Positions 1-10,771 of a stretch of 64,000 nucleotides of DNA are shown piece by piece. Source of the DNA: Lingula anatina (lineage: Eukaryota; Brachiopoda; Lingulata; Lingulida; Lingulidae); the NCBI RefSeq assembly GCF_001039355.2, contig NW_019775616.1, positions 189,148-253,147 on the forward strand, given 5' to 3'. The notes under the pieces were generated by a model. That model ran no database searches, was not told the DNA's origin, and saw only the letters and a program-made list of their open reading frames with translations. The position numbers were made by a program, and so were the translations under genes. The stretch's first letter is position 1. Each line of letters begins with the position of its first letter.

Positions 1-690
1 CCCCCCCCAAATCTGCCACTGGTAAAGAAGATGCAGTTGGATCAATTTAGAGCGCGACTAAAAATAGGTTTATGCTCTTGTCTCAGCGGTTTTGCACAAG
101 TATAAATAGCCGATATGGGGAAATTCATAAAATTTCTATTTTTTCTCTATATAAGTTTGAAACGTGCATTGTTTAATTTAAATATGATAAACATGTATAT
201 ATAAAGATCTCCTGCTTTGACGTTATTTCAAGCATTATTTGAAAGATTTTAGAAATGAAGGGTAGACGCTTGAACTTACCTTTAATTTACTGTTATAAAA
301 GTGTTTATCAACAATGTACCATGGTGTATGACTATAAAGGTATATTCAAAAGAATAGAGCGTGTTTTTCCTTTTTTTATTTTTCTCCGTTCCTGACTCAA
401 CCTATCCTTAACGTACCGACTGCTTTGTAAATGTCCCTGTACCATACAATTTTGAATATCCACTGGTAAAACAACGTACACAAGCTTGTGCCTCCAGCTT
501 ACAGAAACCGAATCATATGGTCCTAGGTCATAAGTTTCACAACACCATTATACTCAATCAAAACAGAGAGCAAATGCTCCAAAAGATGAACACATTGGCA
601 GATAAATATATCTGCACGCCCACGATACTTGGTAACCACAACGGGACATGGGCATCAAAATTTTAACATGTCTCCTATCTTGTGAGCACG
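1..690 (+). repeat. 3' flank of a further upstream tandem unit (gene outside window)
   Basis: Blocks here are collinear with the DNA that follows each of the two DDD-motif membrane-protein genes. Positions 31-180 (AGTTGG..., GGTTTATGCTC, GATATGGGGAAA) match 5010-5150 and 10165-10250. Positions 240-350 (AAATGAAGGGTAGACG, GTTTATCAACAA, GGTATATT) match 10340-10480. The block near 600-650 (ATATCTGCACG...AACGGG) matches 5170-5215. The simplest reading is that another copy of the gene ends just left of the window. Confidence 0.6.
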
Positions 691-2230
691 ATTGGTTCAA
701 ATTTTTTCCCAGAATTGTGCAAAAGTTGATAAAAGCATGAAACTTAGCCTAGTATCAATCAATCAATCAATATTGATTTATTTAGATGTCATGTGTACAA
801 AGAACAACCAGACCTTTGGTCTTATAAAACACTTGATTCTATGTGTCAAAATCATGTTAAACGTCAGAACCTTGGTTCTTTTTCCAAAAAACGACATTAG
901 CTTCTGCATGCCATCATGTTTTTTTTTAAAAATTAATTAAAATGAATTTTATCCACCAAAATGAAATCGAGGACCCCCAGTGGCTTAACTCATTCTCCCA
1001 AAATCTAATACACCTTTGAGGCCAACCCTGTTCCCCTTCCCACCGTGCCCCCTCCCCCCCACTCCACAGACACAGACAAACGAACGATTCTAGTAACTTA
1101 TTAACTGGGTAAACAATGAAGGGACAGTATAGAAAAAATATTGATATAAATAGAAAAGAACATTTGTCGTAGCCTAGGCCTACTAAGATTATTTTATTCA
1201 AAAAAAATTCTACATGTATTTTTAATCAACATTTGTAAAAACTTTGTTTGTAGTGTGTGAATGGTGTGTGGAAGGTGTATTTGTCTCTTATTGTGTTGTA
1301 AATGTCCTGTATTAATTTTCGTGAATTAAAAAAAAAAAAAAATACGGTCGACTCAGTCTCGTCGCATGGCGAGAAGAGACTGACAAACCCTGCCCGGCTT
1401 CCACGGCGAAGGTTTCCTGGTAGCAGTAGACGCAAATCGCAGGTTGACTCTTCCGTCCCTTTTTTAAAACGAAACTAGTTTCTACACGTAGTTGCTTGAA
1501 AAAATTTGTATCCGAAACAAAAAAGGGGGAACCTAAGGGGGTCTCCCCCCCCCCAGCCAATCCCCCACCCCCCACCCCACTCACACACAATAATAAGATA
1601 TTACCAACAAAGTGTCAGAATAATTTTTAGAAAATTTATTGAAATTGAACTTTTATCACAAACAACAAAGGCGGGCCCCATGGGCTGCCCATCCTACCGT
1701 CAAATCACACACGATCATCAAATATTTCCAACTAAGTGTCAGAGTCGTTTTTTTTTTTCAATTCAATTCAATTCAATTTTATCCCCCCCCCCCCAAAAAA
1801 AAAAAGAAGGACCTCAAGGGGGGTTCACCCTTCCCACCCCACTCTCATCTCACACACGATCATAATATATTCCCAACTAATATATATAAGATTCAGAATC
1901 CTTTTTTTAATTCAATTAAATTATAATTTGTATTCCAAACAACAAAGGGAGACAGCAGAGGGAAGGAAGCGAAGGTGTTGTAAACAAATACCACCTACTT
2001 AGAAAGACAGGCACAAAACATGTAAAGACTCAGTGCTTGGGTTTCAAATAATAAATATTTCGGCTGAAATATCCTACAGAGACAAATAAATAGTTATCCA
2101 AAGCACACAACACTTAAATTCGTATTACGAATTAGGATTACGAACTATTTTATTAGGGCTGTACCCCATCTTTTATTTCTTCTCACGTGTTATCGCCCTT
2201 TTTCCTTTTTTCCTCAACCACGTTTTATTT
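691..2230. other. Intergenic, low-complexity spacer with degenerate C-rich repeats
   Basis: No supportable gene. From about 1500 to 1960 there are degenerate tandem copies of a block of about 130 bp: CACACACGATCAT or CACACACAATAAT, then a run ending CAACTAAGTGTCAGA, a T-rich tract, AACAACAAAGG, and a C-homopolymer tract. A related block recurs at 6300-6385. The short ORFs here are proline-rich readings of C tracts and are not credible proteins. Confidence 0.5.
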
Positions 2231-3136
2231 CACGAAAGTAATATCTCCGGATGCGCATGCTTCAAGATTTTGATATGATCTAAACCACTCGAGGCGACTT
2301 TAGTCTCATGACATCAGCTGTCACCGAAGTAAGTAAGAAAGTCACGGGATACCGTCACAGGCAAAGCAACAAGATCATCAACGAAATCCTAAAAAAAATT
2401 CGACCGATAGAAAAAATCAGGTGCCCATCGATGTAAATTCTGACCGTTTTCCGGGAGACCCAGAAGACAGCCTCCTAGAAGAAAGCCACCGGAAGTGATA
2501 CAGGTTAGTATAGCTGTAATAGGGAGTTACCAGTAGTTTGCGCCCACTGGTGGCCAGTTGTATTGAGCAGTATATGTGAATTTATCAGAATGATTAGCAA
2601 CATCAGTATTATTGATACGTATTTGACCAAAGAATAGTTACAGGTAGGCCTACTTTTTGTGGCAGCATATATCTTTACTCTTTGAGATAATTTACTTTAA
2701 TGAGAATATTGCACCCAATGTCACGGCATTTAGGCCTACCATCACCATCTTGCTGTATATCAAAGTGACAACACTAAACGTTACGAAATGCAGTCCTACA
2801 AAATTGGCTTGTGCACTACCACGAGAGGAGTTGCAAATGGCACTTGTGGGTCTTAGATACAGTTCAAATTTACAAGTGTACACAATTTAATTATTTTTTT
2901 CCTTTGATGAACTTTTTCTGCAGTGATGGTTTTATGTTCAGACCCATTAATGCTATTCACTTTACTTGTTACGACAATGATGAAAAATATATCGTTACAG
3001 TCCTACTAGTACAGTGTCGGTGAAAAAAATATGAGTCGGTCTGTCATAGGCTTTTTGTTCTAATTGCCCAACTTTCCTTCAAATTACTATGCATACGCCA
3101 AAGATGAAAATGACAAGTATAAAACGACAGTACTTG

Positions 3137-3170
<34 letters not shown>

Positions 3171-3676
3171 GACAAGGACATAGTTCACAATATTTTCCTT
3201 TAAACATCAAAACGATCCCTGTGTGTTAAGCTACATCCATCACCAGCACTTAGCTGTGACATGGGGAGATAAGGTTGGGTAATTTTGGGTAATTGTCAAA
3301 GAATCTGATGTAATTTGCATCTCAACCGAATAAATTATTTTACTGAACACATGTAATAAAACATTGAACTTGCATAAATATAAAAGTGTCATATATGTAC
3401 TCTTGAACACATTTATCTAATATTTTAAATGACAATATTTTAAAAGTTTGATCCTACTAGAAATATATCATTATTTATTTATTTATTCATTTATTTATTT
3501 ATTCATTTATTTATTTATTTATTTATTTATTGTAATATGTGAAATGTGCCTCGTTGTTTTGCTGGTTAGCACACAGTCCCATTTTATATTCCCAAAATTT
3601 ATATATTTGATTATGTTTTCTCTTTTTTATTTTTATTTTATTTTTATCTATTTATTTATATTTTATCAGAACTCAG
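2231..3676 (+). repeat. 5' region of tandem unit 1 with candidate leader exon
   Basis: This stretch is collinear with 6663-8874 upstream of the second gene copy: GGATGCGCATGCTTCAAGAT at 2250 and 6683, the donor-like CAG/GTTAGTA at 2503/2504 and 7696/7697, and the GAATAGTTACAGGTA block at 2631 and 7817. Conservation of both flanks shows that the whole gene with its upstream DNA was duplicated. The shared donor suggests a non-coding first exon ending at 2503, spliced to the coding exon through the TTTTATCAG acceptor ending near 3669. An ATTT microsatellite lies at about 3471-3533 and a poly-T run at about 3139-3168. Confidence 0.5.
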
Positions 3677-4765
3677 ATGGCGATGAAGAAATACATACGT
3701 GTGGCTTTGTATGCTGTTGTCTCTGTGACACTCATAGGGATATTATATATGGCGCTTACGTGGGTCTCAGTGATATCAATTAGCAAAGGAAAAGATAATT
3801 CCCCAAAAAGAACGCAACAACCGCAGTTTGTCTATCTCGTCCAAGGCGCATTCAGACACCCTATTCCCGGTCTCAAGGCCACACCGAATAGAGAAATAAT
3901 ATGGCTGACGTACAGAAACAAATCAGGCGACATCTACTTTCCGAACAGCACTCTCACAGAAGGTCGTAACCGGCTGTTTTGGGAAGCAATTGAACGTGCA
4001 TCTAAGAGGAATGACGGTGGCTACTTGTACTACCTCTTTCTGGACGATGATTTGTTGCTAAGAAATGAGAATAATACGAAACGCTGGTGGAGAAAAGATT
4101 TACCAAGCAACCCATTTGATCGATTTGAACTGTTTTTACTTGATTTTCAACCGGCAGTTGGGTTTACAAGATATATGTTTAACATCCATGAGGCTCCAGC
4201 CCCATTGGGGGTGAAATATAATTTCGATGCTATTTTCAACGGGTTCCACCGCCACACAATTTCCTTCATGTTGCCATACATCACCGATTTAGATCACACA
4301 TCATGGTGGTTTTCACAGTGGTTTGTCATTCACATCTCTGCAATGTTTTATAATTCAAATCGTGTGCTTTGCAATGCGGTGTACGCAAATAACCCAAGAA
4401 ATCACCAGGCGAATAAGTTGAAGGGAGCTTACACCTATTCTAACGATTTCCGCATACCGCGTGATTATTTTCGAACGTGGTTCGACAAGAACAACAAAGT
4501 TAAAACCATCGACGGGGCAAACATAAACTTGCTTCGGACCTTTAAAAGACAGGCTATGTATTTGGACATTCCGGGGAAAGCCAGCAAAAAACTCAATATG
4601 GAATACAGAGTTTCCACAGAGTTCATCACCACTGCATTCAATACGTCCCATCCAGGTATTCAAAGGATTCTGCATTGGAGAAGTTTACCAAAAGTAAGGA
4701 ATATTCTCTATGGAAGTGAGAAGAATGAAGCTGACTTCTTTCCGGATGTTTTCCCCTTGCACTAA
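3677..4765 (+). CDS. Type II membrane protein with DDD motif, probable Golgi glycosyltransferase-like enzyme (copy 1)
   Basis: A single coding exon of 362 residues. Residues 1-6 are short and basic (MAMKKY), residues 7-32 form a hydrophobic signal anchor, and a Lys/Ser-rich stem follows to about residue 50. The rest is a luminal-looking globular domain. A hydrophobic strand running into Asp-Asp-Asp (residues 123-125, context LFLDDDLLL) resembles the metal-binding DXD of GT-A fold glycosyltransferases. Aromatic-rich blocks follow (TSWWFSQWF at 208-216) and possible N-glycosylation sites lie at NKS (81) and NST (90). The start is the first ATG after a strong acceptor (TATTTTATCAG) and matches the start of the paralog. 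I do not recognise a named family; the transferase role is inferred from topology and the DDD motif only. It is one of a tandem set, about 5.2 kb from copy 2. Confidence 0.85.
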   Translation: MAMKKYIRVALYAVVSVTLIGILYMALTWVSVISISKGKDNSPKRTQQPQFVYLVQGAFRHPIPGLKATPNREIIWLTYRNKSGDIYFPNSTLTEGRNRLFWEAIERASKRNDGGYLYYLFLDDDLLLRNENNTKRWWRKDLPSNPFDRFELFLLDFQPAVGFTRYMFNIHEAPAPLGVKYNFDAIFNGFHRHTISFMLPYITDLDHTSWWFSQWFVIHISAMFYNSNRVLCNAVYANNPRNHQANKLKGAYTYSNDFRIPRDYFRTWFDKNNKVKTIDGANINLLRTFKRQAMYLDIPGKASKKLNMEYRVSTEFITTAFNTSHPGIQRILHWRSLPKVRNILYGSEKNEADFFPDVFPLH

Positions 4766-6660
4766 TTCCCTATGTTCTTCGCCTTCTACGTAGAGACAGT
4801 ACAGTTAATAATCAGATTAACATTATTTTTTACTGATTGTGATGGTCAGTTCAAAAATTGAAGAGAATAGTGCCTCTCCTAGCTAGACAGATCAAAAACG
4901 AAAGTGCCTCTCCTAGCTAGACAGATCAAAAACGAAAGTCGGGGATATTTTACTATAATATCCATGAATGAAATTTATACCATTAAAATCTTGTAAAAAA
5001 AAAGAGGCAGTTGGTGAATTGAGAGCTCGAAAACAGGTTTCTGCTTTGTGCTCAACTGTTTACATAGGTGATATAGGGAAAATGTTTAAATTCCCAGTTT
5101 TATTCTATATTCTATAAGTGTGAATCGTGCACTGTGCAATTTAAGTATGAAATACAAATATCTTGAACATATGTATCTCCTGCACGTCCATGATACCAGA
5201 TAACAGCAACGGGTTATCATCTTTGAAAGTCTTTAAAAATATTCCTTTCTGTTGGATTACAATGGGGTGCTTTCACATGAAAGGGGATGAATTTATCTTA
5301 TTATAACAAACAATTTGGTGTTTCCAAACATTGAAACGCTTTAAATCTTAACCGAAAATAACACTCAAACAGCACTTATATCTGATAGATATAACAGTCT
5401 GTTTTGCAGCTGTACATTATGGAAAAGAAACTCCCAGAATGGTAATGCCATGTTTTTGGTCATATCAGGGATTTTTTACGGCACATCAACCAGAGAGAAA
5501 AATTGCTTCTTGTCGCAAATTTTGATGGGGCCAGAATCAGGTTGTTGTACCATCGTTTCCTCAACTGCAGTACAAAGTATTATCTCCCATACCCGTGAAC
5601 TGTAGGCCTACAAATCGTCTTATTTCGGGATGTAAATACCTGACTTGCACTCTATTTTTTTATAAAACAACAATGTGTAAATAAATCCTGTCCTGTGAGT
5701 GTGTAATCACAGATGTTGTAACCCAATCCTGTTTCGTTTCCTTCAGACTCGCACGACAGCAAAACCACAGCTAGCTCGTTTCCCCATTTAGATTCGGCCA
5801 AGCAGGACATAGTGTAAATAGTGGAGATTTCCACTGATGACGTAATAACCCGGTCACATGAAAATTAAATGAGACGAATTAAATTAACTATATCCGGTCC
5901 CTACTTTTTAGTGTGTAATTCATGAAAAACGACTTCATGTTATCGCTGTTTATCCGCCGATTAAATTTCGCATCTCTGTGAAGTTATGTATACTCTTCCC
6001 TGATAATTTTTGTATGTGTTTTATTTACAATTTCATGCATATTAAGCAAAATACGATGCATATTCTAAGCGGTAAGCGTTTGCACGAGAGACGATTTCAT
6101 GTCATCTCTGCTTAACAGCCGATTCAGGATCTTAACGTACTTTCCCAACTCTGTGAAGTTAAGTGTACCCGTTCCTGATAATTTTTGTGTGTTTAATCTT
6201 ACATTTTCCAAAATTTATTAACATAAAGCAAAATAAGATGCATATTATAAGAGGAAAGCATACTCACAAGATCGTTGCCATGTTGAAATTTTGAAAAATC
6301 AGAATTTTAATCACAAATAACAAAGGAGGACCCCACAGGGGCCGCCCCCCTCCCCATCCGTCCCCACCCCCAAATTACACACAACCGGCTTTCACGGTAG
6401 AGGTCACCTGGTTGCGGCAGACGTTCATCTCCGGTCACCTCTTCCCCCATCCACTCTTGTTTCCTTCCGCGAAAACGATTCTGGTCTCCTAGAAACAGGC
6501 CTACCCAACTACCAGACTCGGCACCGAATGATCTTGAATTCACCGGTAGATCGGACCACACTAACCGTTTTCAAGGTGTACTTCAGTACGCGCTTCCAAG
6601 TATCAGGCGCGACACCGCTCTTGTATACGGTGTGATAGCGATGATTCTGAGTGGGGTTGG
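4766..6660. other. Spacer between tandem units; 34-bp and about 175-bp tandem duplications
   Basis: The 3' flank of copy 1 (to about 5240) matches the flank of copy 2 and the window start. A perfect 34-bp direct duplication lies at 4871-4904 and 4905-4938 (TGCCTCTCCTAGCTAGACAG...). From about 5905 to 6260 a block of about 175 bp is present twice, diverged, with shared landmarks such as CCGATT, TCTGTGAAGTTA, CTGATAATTTTTGT and GATGCATATT. No gene is seen. Confidence 0.55.
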
Positions 6661-6772
6661 GTTTCATGAAAGTAATGCCTCCGGATGCGCATGCTTCAAG
6701 ATTTTGATAAGATCTAAACAACTCGAGGCGACCATAGTCCCATGACATTTATTGTCACCGAAGTTAGTAAAG

Positions 6773-6990
6773 CCCCCTTTACACTGAACGGCGTCCTTTC
6801 TGCGTCCAGCAGTACGGCCCCATTTGAGAGTTGAAAAATTATAATACTTTACGGCCGACAACTGGCCGATCATTGAGCATTCATTCTGATACAAAATCAG
6901 TGCTTGTGCCTCCTTATTAAGACCACAGCGATGCCAAATTTCATGGTCGCAGAAAGGACGCAGAAAGGACGCCGTCCAGTGTAAAGGGGG
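6773..6990. mobile_element. Foldback (MITE-like) element, CCCCCTTTACAC termini
   Basis: The 218-bp segment begins CCCCCTTTACACTGAACGGC and ends with the inverted counterpart GCCGTCCAGTGTAAAGGGGG, giving long imperfect terminal inverted repeats that include TCCTTTCTGCGTCC. It has no coding capacity. The paralogous unit 1 lacks it: sequence around 2335 runs directly from GTCACCGAAGTAAGTAAG into the block that follows the element here. Confidence 0.75.
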
Positions 6991-7317
6991 TATAAGCAAA
7001 AGATGAAATGCTGTCGCAGTCAAAGTAACAAGATCATCAACAAAATTATCGATGTATGTTCTTCATTTATAGTACTGGCGAAATAAAGGTACTATAAAAT
7101 CCTGAAAGTTTTTGACCGTCTTCCATCAATGTAAAACTTGAAAAATTCTGATCGTCTTCGAGGAGACCCAGAAGACGGCCTCCATCCGCCCGTTTAATGT
7201 ATGTCAAATAATAGACTGACCCCCCCCCCCCCCTTCCCAGAATATACATGTACAGGTACACAGGCACACGTATATAATACGGGGCTGCAAAGTAGTAGGC
7301 CTACTACATGTACGTGT

Positions 7318-7474
7318 CCGTAGCCAGGGTGGGCGGCAGGTTTGTAGGAATCCCCCCCCCCTTTTTTTTGCCGGTAAAAGGTCCCCACTGGGTAACGAAT
7401 TTTTCAGGGTAAAAGGTCCATTTTTCAGAAAAGACCCCCCCCCCCCACCTTTTCAAACTGCTGGCTACGGGCCT
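7318..7474. mobile_element. Foldback element, CCGTAGCCAG termini (copy 1)
   Basis: It opens with CCGTAGCCAGGGTGG and closes with CTGGCTACGGGCC, its inverse. The interior is C/T-homopolymer rich with AAAAGGTCC motifs. The same termini and interior motifs occur at 34295-34462. Confidence 0.65.
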
Positions 7475-8874
7475 GTACTATATCATTTTGTTCGTATAAC
7501 CTGAAATTACCAAAGTTGTTGGTCAGACCATCATGATAATTTTGATAATTTGCATACATGTATCATTTCGTATGGCCAAAGATTTTGCGATGAATAGATT
7601 CATATCTTGACTGCATTTTACTGTAACTTGTCAGTGCACAGTACTAGAAGAGAGCCACTGGACGGACGCAGGACAAAACGTACTGTTAAAAACCAGGTTA
7701 GTACAGCTGTAATAGGGTGTTAGTTTGCACCCACTCGTGGCCAGTTGTGTTTTGCCTTATATATGAATTTATCAGAATAATTAGCAACAGCAGTATTATT
7801 GATACGCAGTTAACTAAAGAATAGTTACAGGTACTTTCTGTGATAGCATATACCTTTACCCTTTGAGGCAACTGACTTTAATAAGAATATTGCATCCAAC
7901 GTCACAGTATTTACCATCACCATATTGCTGTATATCATATTACATGACAACACCAAACATTACCAAGTGCAGTCCTATAAAATTGGCTTGTGCACTACCA
8001 CGAGAGAAGTTGCAAATGGCACTTGTGGGCCTAAAATAGAGTTCAAATTCAAAAGTGTACCCGATTCATTTCTTATTTCTTAGAGTTTCTTCGGTGACTT
8101 TTTTTCTGCAGCCGTGGTTGTATATACAGTTCCATTAAATATATTCACTTTACTTCTTACGGTAATGATTAGAAATTTATCTTTACGGTCCTACTAGTAC
8201 GGTGTCTCCGTGAAAAAATATGATATGGTCTGGCATAGGCTTTTTTATGTAATTGCTCTCAAACTAGTGAACATACATCAAAGTTGAAAATGACAAGTAT
8301 GGACCGACAGTGCTTTTTTGCGACAAGGACATGGCGCACAATATTTGCCTTTAAACATCAAAGTTAACCCTGTGCGTTGAGCTATACACTCAGCACCACG
8401 ACTTAGCTGTGATAAGAGGAGATAAGGTTGGGTAATTGTCATAGAATCTGACGTAATTTGCATATCAACCGGATAAATTATTTACTGAACACGTGTAATA
8501 ATATATTGAAATTGCATGAGTGTGAATGGCTCATATATGTACCATTGAACTCATTTTTCTAATTGACAATTATTTTTAAGTTTGATCCTATTAAAAATAT
8601 ATTATGATAACTTATATTCGCCACGGTGTGTGAGAGTATTACATAGGGGACCCAAGTTTGGAGACGTTTTCATTGAAAGAATAGCATTTTTTTTTTTTTT
8701 TTTTTTGTATTTTTTTTATTTCTATAACATGTGAAATTGTACCTCATTATTTTGTTATTTAAAAAGCGATCGATGCTGGTTACCATACAGTCCCATATTA
8801 CATTCACAGAAACCCTGGAATTGTTATATTTGATTATGTTTCCTCTTTTTCTTTTTCTTTTAATCAGAACACAG

Positions 8875-9978
8875 ATGGAGATGAAGAAATTCATACACAT
8901 AGCTTTGTTTGCTGTTGTTTCTGTGATACTCATAAGGATACTGAATATGGAAATTTCGGGGGTCACAGTGACGTCAGTTAACAAAAGTAAAGACAGACCC
9001 CCAGAAAGGACAGTACTACCACAGAAAGAACTACCGCAGTTTGTCTACCTCGTCCAAGGAGCATCAAGACACCCTATTCCCGGTCTAAACGCATCGCCGA
9101 ACAGAGAAATAATATGGCTGACGTACAGAGACAAAACAGGCGACATCTACTTTCCAAACAGCACTCTCACAGAAGGTCGTAACCGGCTGCTCTTGGAAGC
9201 AATTGACCGTGCATCTAAAAGGAATGACGGTGGCTACTTGTACTACCTATTTCTGGACGATGATTTGTTTCTAACTAATGAGAATGATACGAAACGCTGG
9301 TGGAGAAAAGATTTACCACGCAACCCTTTTGATCGATTTGAACTGTTTTTACTTGATTTTCAACCGGCAGTTGGGTTTCCAAGATATATGTTTAACATCC
9401 ATGATGCTCCAGCCCCAGTGGGAGTGAAATATAATTTCGATGCTATTTTCAACGGGTTCCACCGCCATACGATTTCCTTCATGTTGCCATACATCACCGA
9501 TTTAGATCACACATCATGGTGGTTTTCTCAGTGGTTTGTCATACACATATCTGCGATGTTTTATAATTCAAATCGTGTACTTTGCAACGCGGTGTACGCA
9601 AATAATCCAAGAACTCACTGGCAGAATAAGTTGAAGGGAGCCTACACCGATTCCAACGATTTCCGTATACCGCGTGATTATTTCAGAACGTGGTTTCACA
9701 AGAAGAACATGGTTAAAACCACTGACCGGAAGAGGATCAGCTTGCTTCAGACTTTTAAGAGACAGGCTATATATTTTGACATCCCAGGAAAAGCCAACAG
9801 AAAACACAGTATGGAATACAGGGTTTCTACAAAGTTTATAACCACTGCATTCAATAAGTCCCATCCGGGTATTCAAAAGATTCTGCGTTGGAGAAATTTA
9901 CCGAAAGTAAGGAATATCCTGTATGGGAGTGAGAAGGATGAACCCAATTTCTTTCCGGATGTTTTCCCCTTGCACTAA
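8875..9978 (+). CDS. Type II membrane protein with DDD motif, probable Golgi glycosyltransferase-like enzyme (copy 2)
   Basis: A 367-residue paralog of the 3677-4765 product, clearly homologous over its whole length. It has the same architecture: basic MEMKKF start, hydrophobic anchor, stem, then the luminal domain with LFLDDDLFL and TSWWFSQWF. The stem is five residues longer (extra residues around ERTVLPQKELPQF). The frame stays open upstream to 8731, but I take 8875 as the start because it follows the TTTTAATCAG acceptor and aligns with the start of copy 1. Few differences fall in the core and many in the stem and near residues 275-310, as expected of two working genes under constraint. 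The enzymatic activity is unproven. Confidence 0.85.
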   Translation: MEMKKFIHIALFAVVSVILIRILNMEISGVTVTSVNKSKDRPPERTVLPQKELPQFVYLVQGASRHPIPGLNASPNREIIWLTYRDKTGDIYFPNSTLTEGRNRLLLEAIDRASKRNDGGYLYYLFLDDDLFLTNENDTKRWWRKDLPRNPFDRFELFLLDFQPAVGFPRYMFNIHDAPAPVGVKYNFDAIFNGFHRHTISFMLPYITDLDHTSWWFSQWFVIHISAMFYNSNRVLCNAVYANNPRTHWQNKLKGAYTDSNDFRIPRDYFRTWFHKKNMVKTTDRKRISLLQTFKRQAIYFDIPGKANRKHSMEYRVSTKFITTAFNKSHPGIQKILRWRNLPKVRNILYGSEKDEPNFFPDVFPLH

Positions 9979-10771
9979 CTCCCCGTCTTCTTTGTTGTCT
10001 ACAAGAAGACTGTACAGTTGATAATAATTAGATTCACGAGATTCCTGAAGTGTTCAGTACATATATTGAAAAAAAAGCTGGACAGTTATAAAACAGAAGT
10101 CGAGGATAATTTTAATATTATATCCATGGATGATATGATAATTGTTACAATCTTGTGAAGAAGACCCAGTTGTTGACTTTATAGAGCTCGAAAACAGGTC
10201 AATACTCTGTTCTTAGTTCTGCACACGTTTACATATCGGTGATAGATGAGAAAATGCTTAAAATATTTCTATAAATATATTTATATAAATATATATAATA
10301 TATTTCTAGCGCTGACGTTGTTTTATGCAATTGGAAAGATAACATAAATGAAGAGAAGACGGTTGAACTTATCTTTCCTGATAACATAAATGAGGAGAAG
10401 ACGGTTGAACTTATCTCTACTGTTATAATAGGGTTTATCAACAACATACCATACGGTGTGAATATTAAGGTATATTAAAATAACAGATTATTTTTACATG
10501 TTCACCAATTTTGACGCTCACCGATCGGTCGAGGGGCAGTCACGTGTGATCTGGTCGAGCAGTACATGATGTCTAACAGTATCTTACAGTTGCTGAGCTG
10601 ATTTATGGTCCGACTTGTGCCGATCGCAGTGTGCCTCGGAGAGACCCATCAAATAGGTGCATAAGAAAGCTCAGCACCCTTGTCACACATATATATAATT
10701 GGTACATTAAAAAATACGGAATAAACACAAAATGTTTGTGTGACTGACGTGACTCACTTTGTCTTTTTTTC
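9979..10771. other. Convergent intergenic spacer with 42-bp tandem duplication
   Basis: This lies between the + strand gene ending at 9978 and the minus-strand gene ending at 10772. The first 500 bp match the 3' flanks of the other tandem units. A 42-bp unit (GATAACATAAATGA..., GAAGACGGTTGAACTTATCT) is present twice, at 10338-10379 and 10380-10421, with a few mismatches. The single-copy counterpart near 245-290 shows that the duplication is local to this unit. No gene is seen. Confidence 0.55.

Larger units (their letters stand above)
6663..8874 (+). repeat. 5' region of tandem unit 2 with candidate leader exon
   Basis: This is the counterpart of 2231-3676. It is longer because it carries a foldback element at 6773-6990 and a C-rich element at 7318-7474, neither of which is at the corresponding place in unit 1. 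The candidate leader-exon donor is CCAG/GTTAGTA at 7696/7697. The acceptor TTTTAATCAG ending at about 8867 precedes the coding exon. Confidence 0.5.

Noticed and set aside
1506-2002. Proline-rich ORFs over C-homopolymer repeats
   Set aside because: Overlapping frames of the same degenerate repeat, with no conserved domain.
3448-3783. ORF spanning the ATTT microsatellite before gene copy 1
   Set aside because: Leu/Ile/Tyr repeats from the microsatellite in a different frame from the real gene.
8731-8874. Upstream extension of gene copy 2 to the ATG at 8731
   Set aside because: It crosses the polypyrimidine tract and acceptor, and copy 1 has no equivalent. The ATG at 8875 aligns with the start of copy 1.
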